The notes under the pieces were generated by a model, which worked only from the letters and a program-made list of their open reading frames with translations, did not search any database and was not told the DNA's origin. DNA of 6,454 nt from Pseudomonadota bacterium (GTDB lineage: Bacteria > Pseudomonadota > Alphaproteobacteria > Acetobacterales > Acetobacteraceae), in the NCBI GenBank assembly GCA_021826485.1, contig JAKAZX010000239.1:1-6454 (forward strand). Reading direction: 5' to 3'. A program made the position numbers and the translations under genes. This document shows, one piece after another, positions 1-5,125 of this stretch. How positions within the stretch are numbered: position 1 is the first letter of the stretch; every line of letters begins with the position of its first letter.

Positions 1-15
1 TCGGATGCCATATCG

Positions 16-280
16 TTAGTCGCGACGGAACGGGGTCGCAATACGAAGCTGACCCCGAACCAGCAAGCCGTGCTGCATGTCCTCCGACCAGAGCGTGTCG
101 CACTCGGCGTGGAGTGCGGACGCCGCGATCATCGCGTCGTAGATCGACAGGCCGTAGCGTTCGGCGAGCGCCAGCCCGGTGTCGTGGGTCTCGTCCGTGA
201 TGGGGCGCACCGAAAGCAGCCCGCGGATCGTCGGTGGCCAGATAGACGAGGACGTTGGTGTCGATGAAGCTACCGGGCAT
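16..280 (-). pseudogene. PIN-domain (VapC-like) toxin, broken by an internal frame-shifting deletion
   Basis: PIN-domain toxins of type II systems are Mg-dependent ribonucleases. The ATG at 280 opens with MPGSFIDTNVLVYLATDDPR, which contains the first catalytic Asp of the PIN fold (FIDTNVLVY). That frame then leaves the family. The C-terminal half is found in another frame, from about position 228 to the stop at 16-18. It contains GLLSVRPIT, LALAERYGLSIYDAMIAAS (second acidic cluster) and LWSEDMQHG (terminal acidic motif), all typical of this family. The span 16-280 is 265 nt, one more than a multiple of three. The two pieces add up to about 88 residues against roughly 130 for intact members. 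The missing part is the central segment that normally carries the conserved Glu, so some 40-50 codons were lost at about 221-228. The ATG overlaps the end of the upstream antitoxin remnant by 11 nt, the usual antitoxin-toxin arrangement. The remaining GTG-initiated fragment (210-16) should be inactive. Confidence 0.8.
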
Positions 281-488
281 TCGCCTCCTCCCGGTCGAAC
301 GTCCAGTCCGCGGGCAGTCGTCCACGGACGGCGCGGAGGCGCTTCAGCAGCTCTTTCCGGCCGGCCTTACGCGTGATCTTGAAAGCCCCAGCGTCCGCGA
401 CGTGGATTTCGTTCTCTTCGCATTCTTTCAACTCCAGGGCCTCCTCGACGGCAGCGGGCAGACGAACGGCTATAATTAAGGGCGATAT
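270..488 (-). pseudogene. AbrB/MazE-like antitoxin, 5'-truncated
   Basis: Reading leftwards from 473 the frame gives IAVRLPAAVEEALELKECEE, then an IHVADAGAFKITRK segment, and a basic tail ending in DWTFDREEANAR with a stop at 272-270. This is the swapped-hairpin AbrB/MazE antitoxin type normally found upstream of PIN toxins. Such antitoxins bind their own operator through the N-terminal hairpin and neutralise the toxin through the C-terminal tail. Intact relatives usually begin with a short strand of the type MQVAKWGNSLAVRLP. Here the codons before AVRLP read ISPLII, preceded by an in-frame TGA at 491-489, and no ATG, GTG or TTG precedes the domain. Start codon and first DNA-binding strand are therefore missing. 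The AT-rich stretch at about 471-500 looks like the scar. The rest of the reading frame is intact, so the damage is confined to the 5' end. Loss of the translation start explains why the linked toxin could only survive as a broken copy. Confidence 0.75.
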
Positions 489-520
489 TCAATCGATAAG
501 TGGAGGTCGGGCCTGTGCGC

Positions 521-892
521 TCACGCCGCATCCTGGCCTGCCAGCGCGCGGCGAACCGCGTCCGGATTTCGGGCGATGACCCGCAGATAGGCGACCGCCG
601 CGGCATCGGGGGCGCGCCTCGCGTGTTCCCAATCCCGCAGCGTGGCGGCGGGGATTTGGAAGGCTGCCGCGAACGCATTCTGTGACATGCCGAGCCTGCG
701 GCGAATCCGTTGCACGTTCAGCGCAATACCCTCGGCTGCGGTCAGCGGCGGCGAGGCATCGGGGTCGGCGGCCAGATCGCGCTCGATCGCGGCTTCGCTC
801 ATGCCGCGAACGCGGTTCCAGTCCACCGAGCGGGCGATTTCCTCGCGGTTCGCTTGTGTTACCGTCAGCCTGACCAATTTGCGCCCAGCCAT
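521..892 (-). CDS. Antitoxin of a BrnT system: BrnA-like N-terminus plus XRE helix-turn-helix
   Basis: The predicted 123-residue protein begins MAGRKLVRLT. Residues about 22-50 (SVDWNRVRGMSEAAIERDL, then DPDAS) resemble the toxin-facing N-terminal part of BrnA antitoxins, which typically have a D-W-x-R-V segment, a D/E-I-x-R/A segment and a DPDA segment. Residues about 57-115 form a HigA/XRE-type helix-turn-helix (VQRIRRRLGMSQNAFAAAF, IPAATLRDWEHARRAPD, then a hydrophobic helix). Classical BrnA instead has a ribbon-helix-helix DNA-binding domain. The start at 892 is chosen because an excellent Shine-Dalgarno (AAGGAGGT, 906-899) sits 6 nt upstream. The same frame stays open further upstream, but that stretch lies inside the toxin gene. 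It overlaps the toxin gene by 28 nt and is surely co-transcribed. The expected role is to bind and neutralise the toxin and to repress the shared promoter. The family assignment of the HTH is firm; the BrnA-like reading of the N-terminus is my inference. Confidence 0.85.
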   Translation of the reverse strand: MAGRKLVRLTVTQANREEIARSVDWNRVRGMSEAAIERDLAADPDASPPLTAAEGIALNVQRIRRRLGMSQNAFAAAFQIPAATLRDWEHARRAPDAAAVAYLRVIARNPDAVRRALAGQDAA

Positions 893-1143
893 CGCCGCAC
901 CTCCTTGTCCCGCACGCGGTGAACGGAAATGATCCGCGTCACGTCGCCCCGCATGGTGTACACGCACGCGAACCAAACTCCGTCGATCATCCCGAACGCC
1001 CGGTACCTGGCTTCGCCGTAATCGCGCCGCCTGTCCTCCACCTCGCCAATTCGGCGCTCCAGGACCAAGGCACCGAACGGCAGCGGGATGCCGCGGCGGC
1101 GCCGGTTTTCGGCGTCCTTTGCCGGATCGAACTCGATCTCCAC
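865..1143 (-). CDS. brnT: BrnT-family toxin (DUF497)
   Basis: A 92-residue protein starting with GTG at 1143 (MEIEFDPAKDAENRRRRGIP). The family is recognised from the N-terminal E-F/W-D-P-x-K segment followed by an N-x-R-R-R-G-I/V helix turn, the central DRRRDYGEARYRAFGMIDG stretch, and the C-terminal RIISVHRVRDKEVRRWL stretch, which matches the R-I-I-S-x-R-x-x-x-x-x-E core of BrnT/DUF497. BrnT proteins adopt a RelE-like fold and act as ribonucleases that halt growth until neutralised by the partner encoded immediately downstream, as here. The length is normal for the family and all blocks are in one frame, so it appears intact. GTG is the only usual start, because an in-frame TAG lies at 1155-1153. 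Two other features fit a BrnT operon: the toxin comes first, and the antitoxin overlaps it. The gene is divergent from the catabolic operon beginning at 1300. Confidence 0.85.
   Translation of the reverse strand: MEIEFDPAKDAENRRRRGIPLPFGALVLERRIGEVEDRRRDYGEARYRAFGMIDGVWFACVYTMRGDVTRIISVHRVRDKEVRRWLGANWSG
899..906 (-). promoter_or_regulatory. Strong Shine-Dalgarno for the XRE antitoxin
   Basis: The minus strand reads AAGGAGGT followed by GCGGCG and ATG. This near-perfect anti-16S match lies within the last codons of the toxin gene. It fixes the antitoxin start at 892 and suggests the antitoxin is translated more efficiently than the toxin, which has a GTG start and no good site. That is the expected stoichiometry for a toxin-first operon. 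Confidence 0.75.
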
Positions 1144-1149
1144 CAGCGC

Positions 1150-1177
1150 ACTCTACGGCATTGCCTCATGGATGCAA
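1150..1177 (-). promoter_or_regulatory. Candidate promoter of the toxin-antitoxin operon (leaderless type)
   Basis: On the minus strand TTGCAT (1177-1172) and TAGAGT (1155-1150) are 16 nt apart. They match the sigma-70 -35 and -10 consensus at 3/6 and 4/6 positions. TAGAGT ends only 6 nt before the GTG of the toxin, so transcription would start at about the start codon itself, which agrees with the absence of a Shine-Dalgarno there. The match is weak, so this is a hypothesis from spacing and context only. Confidence 0.3.
1162..1176. promoter_or_regulatory. Imperfect inverted repeat, candidate toxin-antitoxin operator
   Basis: The sequence TGCCTCATGGATGCA has arms TGCnTC and GAnGCA around a 3-nt centre. 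It sits between the candidate -35 and -10 of the toxin promoter. XRE-type antitoxins usually bind short inverted repeats at exactly this position to repress their own operon, so the location is suggestive. A short imperfect repeat can occur by chance in such GC-rich DNA. Confidence 0.25.
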
Positions 1178-1249
1178 GGCCCAGCGCGGCCCAACCCACC
1201 GGGCGCCGGCCACGGCGAGGCGTGCTACACCCACCCACCCTGGCCCTCC

Positions 1250-1267
1250 CCGCCCCCGCGGGGGCGG
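1250..1267. repeat. Perfect 18-bp GC palindrome in the divergent intergenic region
   Basis: CCGCCCCCGCGGGGGCGG is its own reverse complement with no spacer, flanked by a pyrimidine-rich run (CACCCACCCACCCTGG) on the left and GGAGCGGGAACGG on the right. It lies 32 nt before the start codon at 1300 and 106 nt from the divergent toxin start. The look is that of the GC-rich palindromic repeats scattered between genes in many alphaproteobacterial genomes. It could also act as an operator or a transcript-stabilising hairpin. Only one copy is present in this window. Confidence 0.6.
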
Positions 1268-1299
1268 AGCGGGAACGGCACACAGTCGAGGCGCGCGCG

Positions 1300-2622
1300 A
1301 TGGCCGACCACTACGACCTGCTGATCCGCAACGGCACCTGCGTCCTGCCCTGGGGGGTGGAAGCGGCGGATGTCGGCGTGCGGCATGGGCGCATCGCCGC
1401 GATCGGTGCCGCGTCCGGGGCGACGGCGGATGACACCGTCGATGCGCGCGGGCTGCATGTGCTGCCCGGGCTGATCGACCCGCATGTGCATCTGCGGGAT
1501 CCCGGCGATGCGGCGGTGGAGAGCATCCCGACCGGCACCAAGGCCGCCGTGCTCGGCGGCCTCGCCGCGGTGTTCGACATGCCGAACACCGCGCCTGCCA
1601 TCACCGATGCCGCCGCGCTCGTCCGCAAGCAGGCCTACGCGGAAACGAACGCGTGGTGCGACATCGGCCTCTATGTCGGCGCGACCAAATCGAACATCGC
1701 AGCCCTCGCCGAGCTGGAAGCGGCGCGCGGCGTGTGTGGCATCAAGGTGTTCGCGGGCAGCTCCACCGGCGACCTGCTGGTAGAGGACGATGCGAGCCTG
1801 GAGCGGGTGATGCGCGCCGGCCGCCGCCGCATCGCCTATCACAGCGAGGACGAGTATCGCTTGCAGGCGCGGCGCGGCCTGTTCGCCGCCGGCATGCCCT
1901 ATGCGACGCACATGCAGTGGCGCGACGTGGAATGCGCCTTCCTCGGCACGCGGCGGCTGCTGGCGCTGGCGCAGGCAACCGGCCGGCCGGCGCATATCCT
2001 GCACGTCTCCACCGCCGAGGAACTGGACTACGTGCGGGACTTCCGCGACCTCTGCACGGTGGAGGTGCTGGTCAACCACCTGACGCAGGTGGCGCCGGAT
2101 GCGTATGACCGGCTCGGCGGCTTCGCGGTGATGAACCCGCCGATCCGCGACGCGCGGCATCTGGAGGCCGCGTGGACGGCGGTGCGCAACGGCACCGTGG
2201 ACTGCATCGGCTCCGACCACGCGCCGCATGCGCGCGCCGCCAAGCAGCGGCCCTGGCCGGATTGCGCGGCCGGGCTGACCGGGGTGCAGACGCTGGTGCC
2301 GGTGATGCTGGACCATGTGAATGCCGGCCGGCTTTCGCTGACCCGGCTGGTCGATCTGCTGTGCGCCGGCCCGGCGCGGGTCTATGGCGTTGTCGGCAAG
2401 GGGCGGCTCGCCGCCGGCTACGATGCGGATTTCACGCTGGTCGATCTCAAGCGGCAGCGGACCATCGAGGAAAGCTGGATCGTCTCCCCCTGCGGCTGGA
2501 CGCCGTTCGCCGGAATGCGCGTCACCGGCTGGCCGGTCGCGACCATCATCCGCGGCCAGCCGGTGATGCGGGAGGATGCGCTGCTCGGCGCGCCGCGTGG
2601 CCGGCTGGTCCGGTTCCGCTGA
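1300..2622 (+). CDS. Dihydroorotase-type cyclic amidohydrolase (amidohydrolase superfamily)
   Basis: A 440-residue cytoplasmic TIM-barrel hydrolase of the dihydroorotase/hydantoinase group, which opens cyclic amide rings with a binuclear metal centre. Expected metal ligands are all visible: H62 and H64 (DPHVHLRDPG), the lysine likely to be carboxylated K149 (GIKVFAGSSTG), H181 (AYHSEDE), H235 (ILHVST) and D306 (GSDHAPH). R66 of HxHxR and N96 of DMPNTAP correspond to residues that hold the carboxylate of dihydroorotate in true dihydroorotases, so the sequence favours that branch over allantoinase or hydantoinase. The C-terminal beta-sandwich (DADFTLVDL, then VSPCGWTPFAGM and TIIRGQ) is complete. 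The ATG at 1300 is chosen because GAGG (1288-1291) lies 8 nt upstream and homology begins here; the frame is open further upstream without family similarity. It heads an operon with a transporter and a ring-opening amidohydrolase rather than pyrimidine-biosynthesis genes, so a catabolic role on a related ring is inferred. Confidence 0.88.
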   Translation: MADHYDLLIRNGTCVLPWGVEAADVGVRHGRIAAIGAASGATADDTVDARGLHVLPGLIDPHVHLRDPGDAAVESIPTGTKAAVLGGLAAVFDMPNTAPAITDAAALVRKQAYAETNAWCDIGLYVGATKSNIAALAELEAARGVCGIKVFAGSSTGDLLVEDDASLERVMRAGRRRIAYHSEDEYRLQARRGLFAAGMPYATHMQWRDVECAFLGTRRLLALAQATGRPAHILHVSTAEELDYVRDFRDLCTVEVLVNHLTQVAPDAYDRLGGFAVMNPPIRDARHLEAAWTAVRNGTVDCIGSDHAPHARAAKQRPWPDCAAGLTGVQTLVPVMLDHVNAGRLSLTRLVDLLCAGPARVYGVVGKGRLAAGYDADFTLVDLKRQRTIEESWIVSPCGWTPFAGMRVTGWPVATIIRGQPVMREDALLGAPRGRLVRFR

Positions 2623-3799
2623 TCCCGCCCGGCGCCGCCGCGCCGCAATCATCGCGGCGCTCGGGATCGGGCAGATCATCGTCTGGGGATCGAGCTACTA
2701 CCTGATCGCGGTGCTGGCGCGGCCGATCGCGGCATCGACCGGCTGGCCGCTGCCCTGGGTGGTCGGCGGCTCCTCCGTCGGGTTCCTGGTCTCGGGGCTG
2801 CTGTCCCCGCGCATCGGCCGGCGGATCGAGGCGGAGGGCGGGCGGCGCGTGCTGGGCGCCAGCGCGGTGCTGCTGGCCGCCGGCCTGCTCGCCCTGGCCG
2901 CCGCGCCGTCGCTGCCGCTCTATCTCGCCGCCTGGGCGCTGCTGGGCGCGGGCATGGGCGCCGGCCTCTATGACCCGGCCTTCGCCGCGCTCGGCCGGAT
3001 GTACGGGGAGCAGGCACGCAGCGCGATCACCGCCGTCACGCTGTTCGGCGGCTTCGCCAGCACCGTCTGCTGGCCGCTCTCCGCCTGGCTGGTGGAGCGG
3101 GCGGGCTGGCGCGGCGCCTGCGTCGCCTATGCCGCGATCAACCTGCTGGTGGTGCTGCCGCTATACGCCCTGGCGCTGCCGCCAAGCGATGCGCCCGCCG
3201 CATCGCCCCGCCACGGCGCCCGCGGCACGCAGGATCCGCCGGCGCGGCGCGGCGCCGCCTTCGTGCTGGTCGCCGCCTCCACCACGCTGTCGGCCGTGGT
3301 CAGCACCCTGATCTCCGTGCATCTGCTGACGGTGTTGCAGGCGCGCGGAGCGACGCTGGGTGCTGCGGTCGCGGTCGGCGCGCTGCTCGGCCCGAGCCAG
3401 GTCGGCGCCCGCGTGCTGGAAACCGCGTTCGGCCGGCGCGCCCACCCGGTCTGGGGCCTGCTGGGGTCGAGCGTGCTGATGGCGGTCGGCCTGGCCGTCC
3501 TGTTCGCCGCCCCCGGCGCGGCGGGCGCGGCGATCGTGCTGTACGGCAGCGGCGCCGGCCTGCGCTCGATCGTGCGCGGAACGGTGCCGCTGGCGCTGTT
3601 CGGGCCGCAGGGCTACGCGGCGCTGATGGGGCGGATCGCCATGCCGTCGCTGATCGGGCAGGCGGCGGCGCCGGTGCTGGGCGGCCTGCTGATGGCGCGG
3701 GCCGGGGCGGACGCGACGGTGCTGCTGCTGGTCGCGGCGGCCGTGCTCAACATCGTGCCGGCCCTGCTGCTGCTGCCCCTGGCGCGCCGCCCGGCCTGA
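2576..3799 (+). CDS. MFS transporter, 12 predicted membrane segments
   Basis: A 407-residue inner-membrane protein. Hydrophobic segments fall at about residues 23-46, 58-77, 92-110, 114-133, 148-170, 180-200, 226-250, 261-280, 292-311, 315-335, 352-373 and 378-401, the usual 6+6 pattern. A polar loop at about 202-225 separates the halves. After segment 2, SPRIGRRIEAEGGRRV resembles MFS motif A (G-x-x-x-D-R-x-G-R-R) but with the Asp replaced. The stretch GLYDPAFAALGRMYG followed by TLFGGFASTVCWPLSAWLVE and GWRG is a recurrent signature of a common bacterial MFS group. The gene overlaps the upstream amidohydrolase by 47 nt, implying translational coupling. The ATG at 2576 directly abuts GGAGG (2571-2575), too close for a normal site. 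GTG at 2597 is the only other upstream start before the first membrane segment, so the exact start is uncertain. The likely role is uptake of the substrate of the flanking hydrolases, but direction and substrate are not visible. Confidence 0.88.
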   Translation: MRCSARRVAGWSGSADPARRRRAAIIAALGIGQIIVWGSSYYLIAVLARPIAASTGWPLPWVVGGSSVGFLVSGLLSPRIGRRIEAEGGRRVLGASAVLLAAGLLALAAAPSLPLYLAAWALLGAGMGAGLYDPAFAALGRMYGEQARSAITAVTLFGGFASTVCWPLSAWLVERAGWRGACVAYAAINLLVVLPLYALALPPSDAPAASPRHGARGTQDPPARRGAAFVLVAASTTLSAVVSTLISVHLLTVLQARGATLGAAVAVGALLGPSQVGARVLETAFGRRAHPVWGLLGSSVLMAVGLAVLFAAPGAAGAAIVLYGSGAGLRSIVRGTVPLALFGPQGYAALMGRIAMPSLIGQAAAPVLGGLLMARAGADATVLLLVAAAVLNIVPALLLLPLARRPA

Positions 3800-3874
3800 C
3801 CGGCAGCGACGCATGGGCGTTGCTTTTCCGCAGCCGTTTCGTCACGATCGCGAATCGCGACTCGGCGAGAGGCC
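3800..3874 (+). other. 75-nt operon-internal spacer
   Basis: Between the transporter stop and the ring-opening amidohydrolase there is a short gap containing two TCGCGA hexamers close together (within GATCGCGAATCGCGAC at about 3847-3862) and a GAGAGG Shine-Dalgarno-like run at 3867-3872 just before the ATG at 3875. I see no convincing promoter or terminator, so read-through from the upstream genes is the simplest view. Confidence 0.4.
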
Positions 3875-4984
3875 ATGCAGGCGGCGGTGCATCGCATTCC
3901 GGCGGACGGACCCGACGATGTCGCGGGCCTCGTCACGCTCGTGCGGGACGGCCGTCTGGACCCCGGCCATATCGTCGCGGTGCTCGGCAAGACCGAGGGC
4001 AATGGCTGCGTCAACGATTTCACCCGCGGCTTCGCCACTGCCCGGCTGAAGGCCGCGATCGCCGAACTCTCCGGCCGCAGTGCCGAACAGGTCGGGCAGG
4101 ACGTGATCTTCGTCATGTCCGGCGGCACCGAAGGCGGGCTGTCACCGCACTGGCTGGTATTCGCCGCCGATCGCGACTCGTCACCGCCGGTAGCCGGCGT
4201 GAAGCGACTCGCACTCGGCACCGCCCGCACCCGCAGCTTCCTGCCCCAGGAAGTGGGACGCCAGCCGCAGATCAGCGCGACGGCGGACGCGGTGCGGCAG
4301 GCGATGCGGCGTGCCGGGATCACCGAGGCCGCCGATGTGCATTACGTGCAGGTCAAGTGCCCGCTGCTGACGCGCGCCCGCATCGCCGAGGCGCATGCCG
4401 CCGGCGCGACCGTCGCGATCGAGGACACCTATGCCTCGATGGGCTGGTCGCGTGCCGCCTCCGCGCTCGGCGTCGCCGTGGCGCTCGGCGAGATCGCCGC
4501 CGATGCGGCGGACGATGCCAGCGTGTGCCGGAACTATGCGCTCCATTCGCAGCGGGCCAGCACCTCGGCCGGCGTCGAACTGACGGAAAATCAGGTCCTT
4601 GTGGTCGGCAACAGCGCCGCATGGTCGGGCGACCTGCTGATCGCGCATGATGTGATGGCGGATGCGATCGACGCCGCCGCCTTCGCCCGCGCACTGACCG
4701 CCGGCGGGATCGCCCCCGCCGTGCCGCTGCCGCCGGCCGCCGCGGCACGGCTGGTCGCGGTGCTGGCCAAGGCCGATGCGTCGCATAGCGGGGAGATTCG
4801 CGGTGCCCGCCACACCATGCTGGACGACAGCGACATCCCGGCCTCCCGCCACGCGCGCGCATTGGTGGGTGGCGTCCTGGCGGCGCTGGCGGGGACGACG
4901 CGCCTGTTTGTCTCCGGCGGCGCGGAGCATCAGGGACCGGACGGCGGCGGCCCTGTCGCCGTCATCGTCCGTCAAGGGCCATGA
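3875..4984 (+). CDS. Ring-opening amidohydrolase (cyanuric acid hydrolase/barbiturase family)
   Basis: A 369-residue member of the AtzD/TrzD/barbiturase family, a normal full length. These metal-independent enzymes hydrolyse cyanuric acid to carboxybiuret or barbiturate to ureidomalonate, using a fold of three related domains that each offer a Ser-Lys pair. All three pairs are visible. Lysines are K39 (VLGKTEGNG), K161 (VQVKCPLLT) and K299 (LAKADASHSG). Serines are S82 (MSGGTEG), S231 (TSAGVEL) and S347 (VSGGAEHQGP). The serine motifs share the pattern S-[GA]-G-x-E, the trace of the triplication. R51 (DFTRGF), R193 (GWSRAAS) and R325 (ASRHARA) fit the three carbonyl-binding arginines. The C-terminal SGGAEHQGPDGGGPVAVIV block is the family signature. 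The ATG at 3875 gives the usual N-terminus (a HRIPADGPDDVAGL-like opening) and follows a purine-rich GAGAGG. Family membership is secure. I cannot decide between cyanuric acid and barbiturate from the sequence; a gene order with a dihydroorotase-like enzyme leans to a pyrimidine-type ring. Confidence 0.93.
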   Translation: MQAAVHRIPADGPDDVAGLVTLVRDGRLDPGHIVAVLGKTEGNGCVNDFTRGFATARLKAAIAELSGRSAEQVGQDVIFVMSGGTEGGLSPHWLVFAADRDSSPPVAGVKRLALGTARTRSFLPQEVGRQPQISATADAVRQAMRRAGITEAADVHYVQVKCPLLTRARIAEAHAAGATVAIEDTYASMGWSRAASALGVAVALGEIAADAADDASVCRNYALHSQRASTSAGVELTENQVLVVGNSAAWSGDLLIAHDVMADAIDAAAFARALTAGGIAPAVPLPPAAAARLVAVLAKADASHSGEIRGARHTMLDDSDIPASRHARALVGGVLAALAGTTRLFVSGGAEHQGPDGGGPVAVIVRQGP

Positions 4985-5000
4985 TTGTCAGAATTTGTCA
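4985..5000 (+). promoter_or_regulatory. Candidate MarR operator, copy 1
   Basis: TTGTCAGAATTTGTCA starts immediately after the stop codon of the ring-opening amidohydrolase. The motif contains two TTTGTCA-like half-sites in tandem about 10 bp (one helical turn) apart. A second copy in opposite orientation lies at 5030-5045, matching in 14 of 16 positions, with 45 bp between centres. The AT-rich motif stands out strongly from its GC-rich surroundings. Confidence 0.6.
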
Positions 5001-5028
5001 TGCAGACGCGGATTCCCTCTGGTCTTCG

Positions 5029-5059
5029 TGGACAAATTTTGACAAAACAATGGTATGCT
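5029..5059 (+). promoter_or_regulatory. Candidate promoter of the MarR-type regulator
   Basis: TGGACA (5029-5034; 5/6 match to TTGACA) and the extended -10 TGGTATGCT (TATGCT at 5054-5059) are separated by 19 nt, slightly long but tolerable with an extended -10. A second -35-like hexamer, a perfect TTGACA at 5039-5044, could pair with CATGTT (5061-5066) at 16 nt, but that -10 is poor. Either way transcription would begin around 5066-5073, giving a leader of about 55-60 nt before the ATG at 5126. Confidence 0.5.
5030..5045 (-). promoter_or_regulatory. Candidate MarR operator, copy 2
   Basis: On the minus strand this reads TTGTCAAAATTTGTCC, matching copy 1 (4985-5000, plus strand) at 14 of 16 positions. 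It overlaps the candidate -35 box of the regulator promoter at 5029-5034, where a bound repressor would block RNA polymerase. The opposite orientation of the pair suggests a symmetric regulator complex or a short loop. Confidence 0.6.
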
Positions 5060-5125
5060 CCATGTTCATATCCGTTTAGGACTTATCTGCGAAAAGGCCC
5101 CCGAATTGCAGGCGGACACAGTCCC

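Noticed and set aside
471..476. Perfect TATAAT on the plus strand
   Set aside because: No -35-like hexamer lies 16-18 nt upstream and no plus-strand gene follows until 1300; it sits in the AT-rich scar at the truncated antitoxin.
893..976. Upstream start for the XRE antitoxin
   Set aside because: It would lengthen the protein by 28 residues encoded inside the toxin gene; the strong Shine-Dalgarno at 899-906 points to 892.
919..1299. In-frame upstream extension of the dihydroorotase-like gene
   Set aside because: The extension runs antisense through the toxin gene and the divergent intergenic region and has no amidohydrolase similarity; the ATG at 1300 has a good GAGG and starts the domain.
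1225..2679. Very long minus-strand open frame (over 480 codons)
   Set aside because: It is the complement of the dihydroorotase-like gene in high-GC DNA, rich in Arg, Ala, Gly and His with no family features; stops are simply rare in that frame.
3847..3862. Repeated TCGCGA hexamers as a possible operator
   Set aside because: Two short self-complementary GC-rich words that recur in this DNA (a similar ATCGCGACTCG word lies near 4169); no promoter accompanies them.
3161..4975. Minus-strand open frames opposite the transporter and ring-opening amidohydrolase
   Set aside because: Low-complexity Arg/Ala/Gln-rich translations without domains, all opposite clearly coding genes.
4985..5125. TTG-initiated N-terminal extension of the MarR regulator
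   Set aside because: It would translate the operator and promoter region; the extra 47 residues lack the regulator's codon bias and any MarR similarity.
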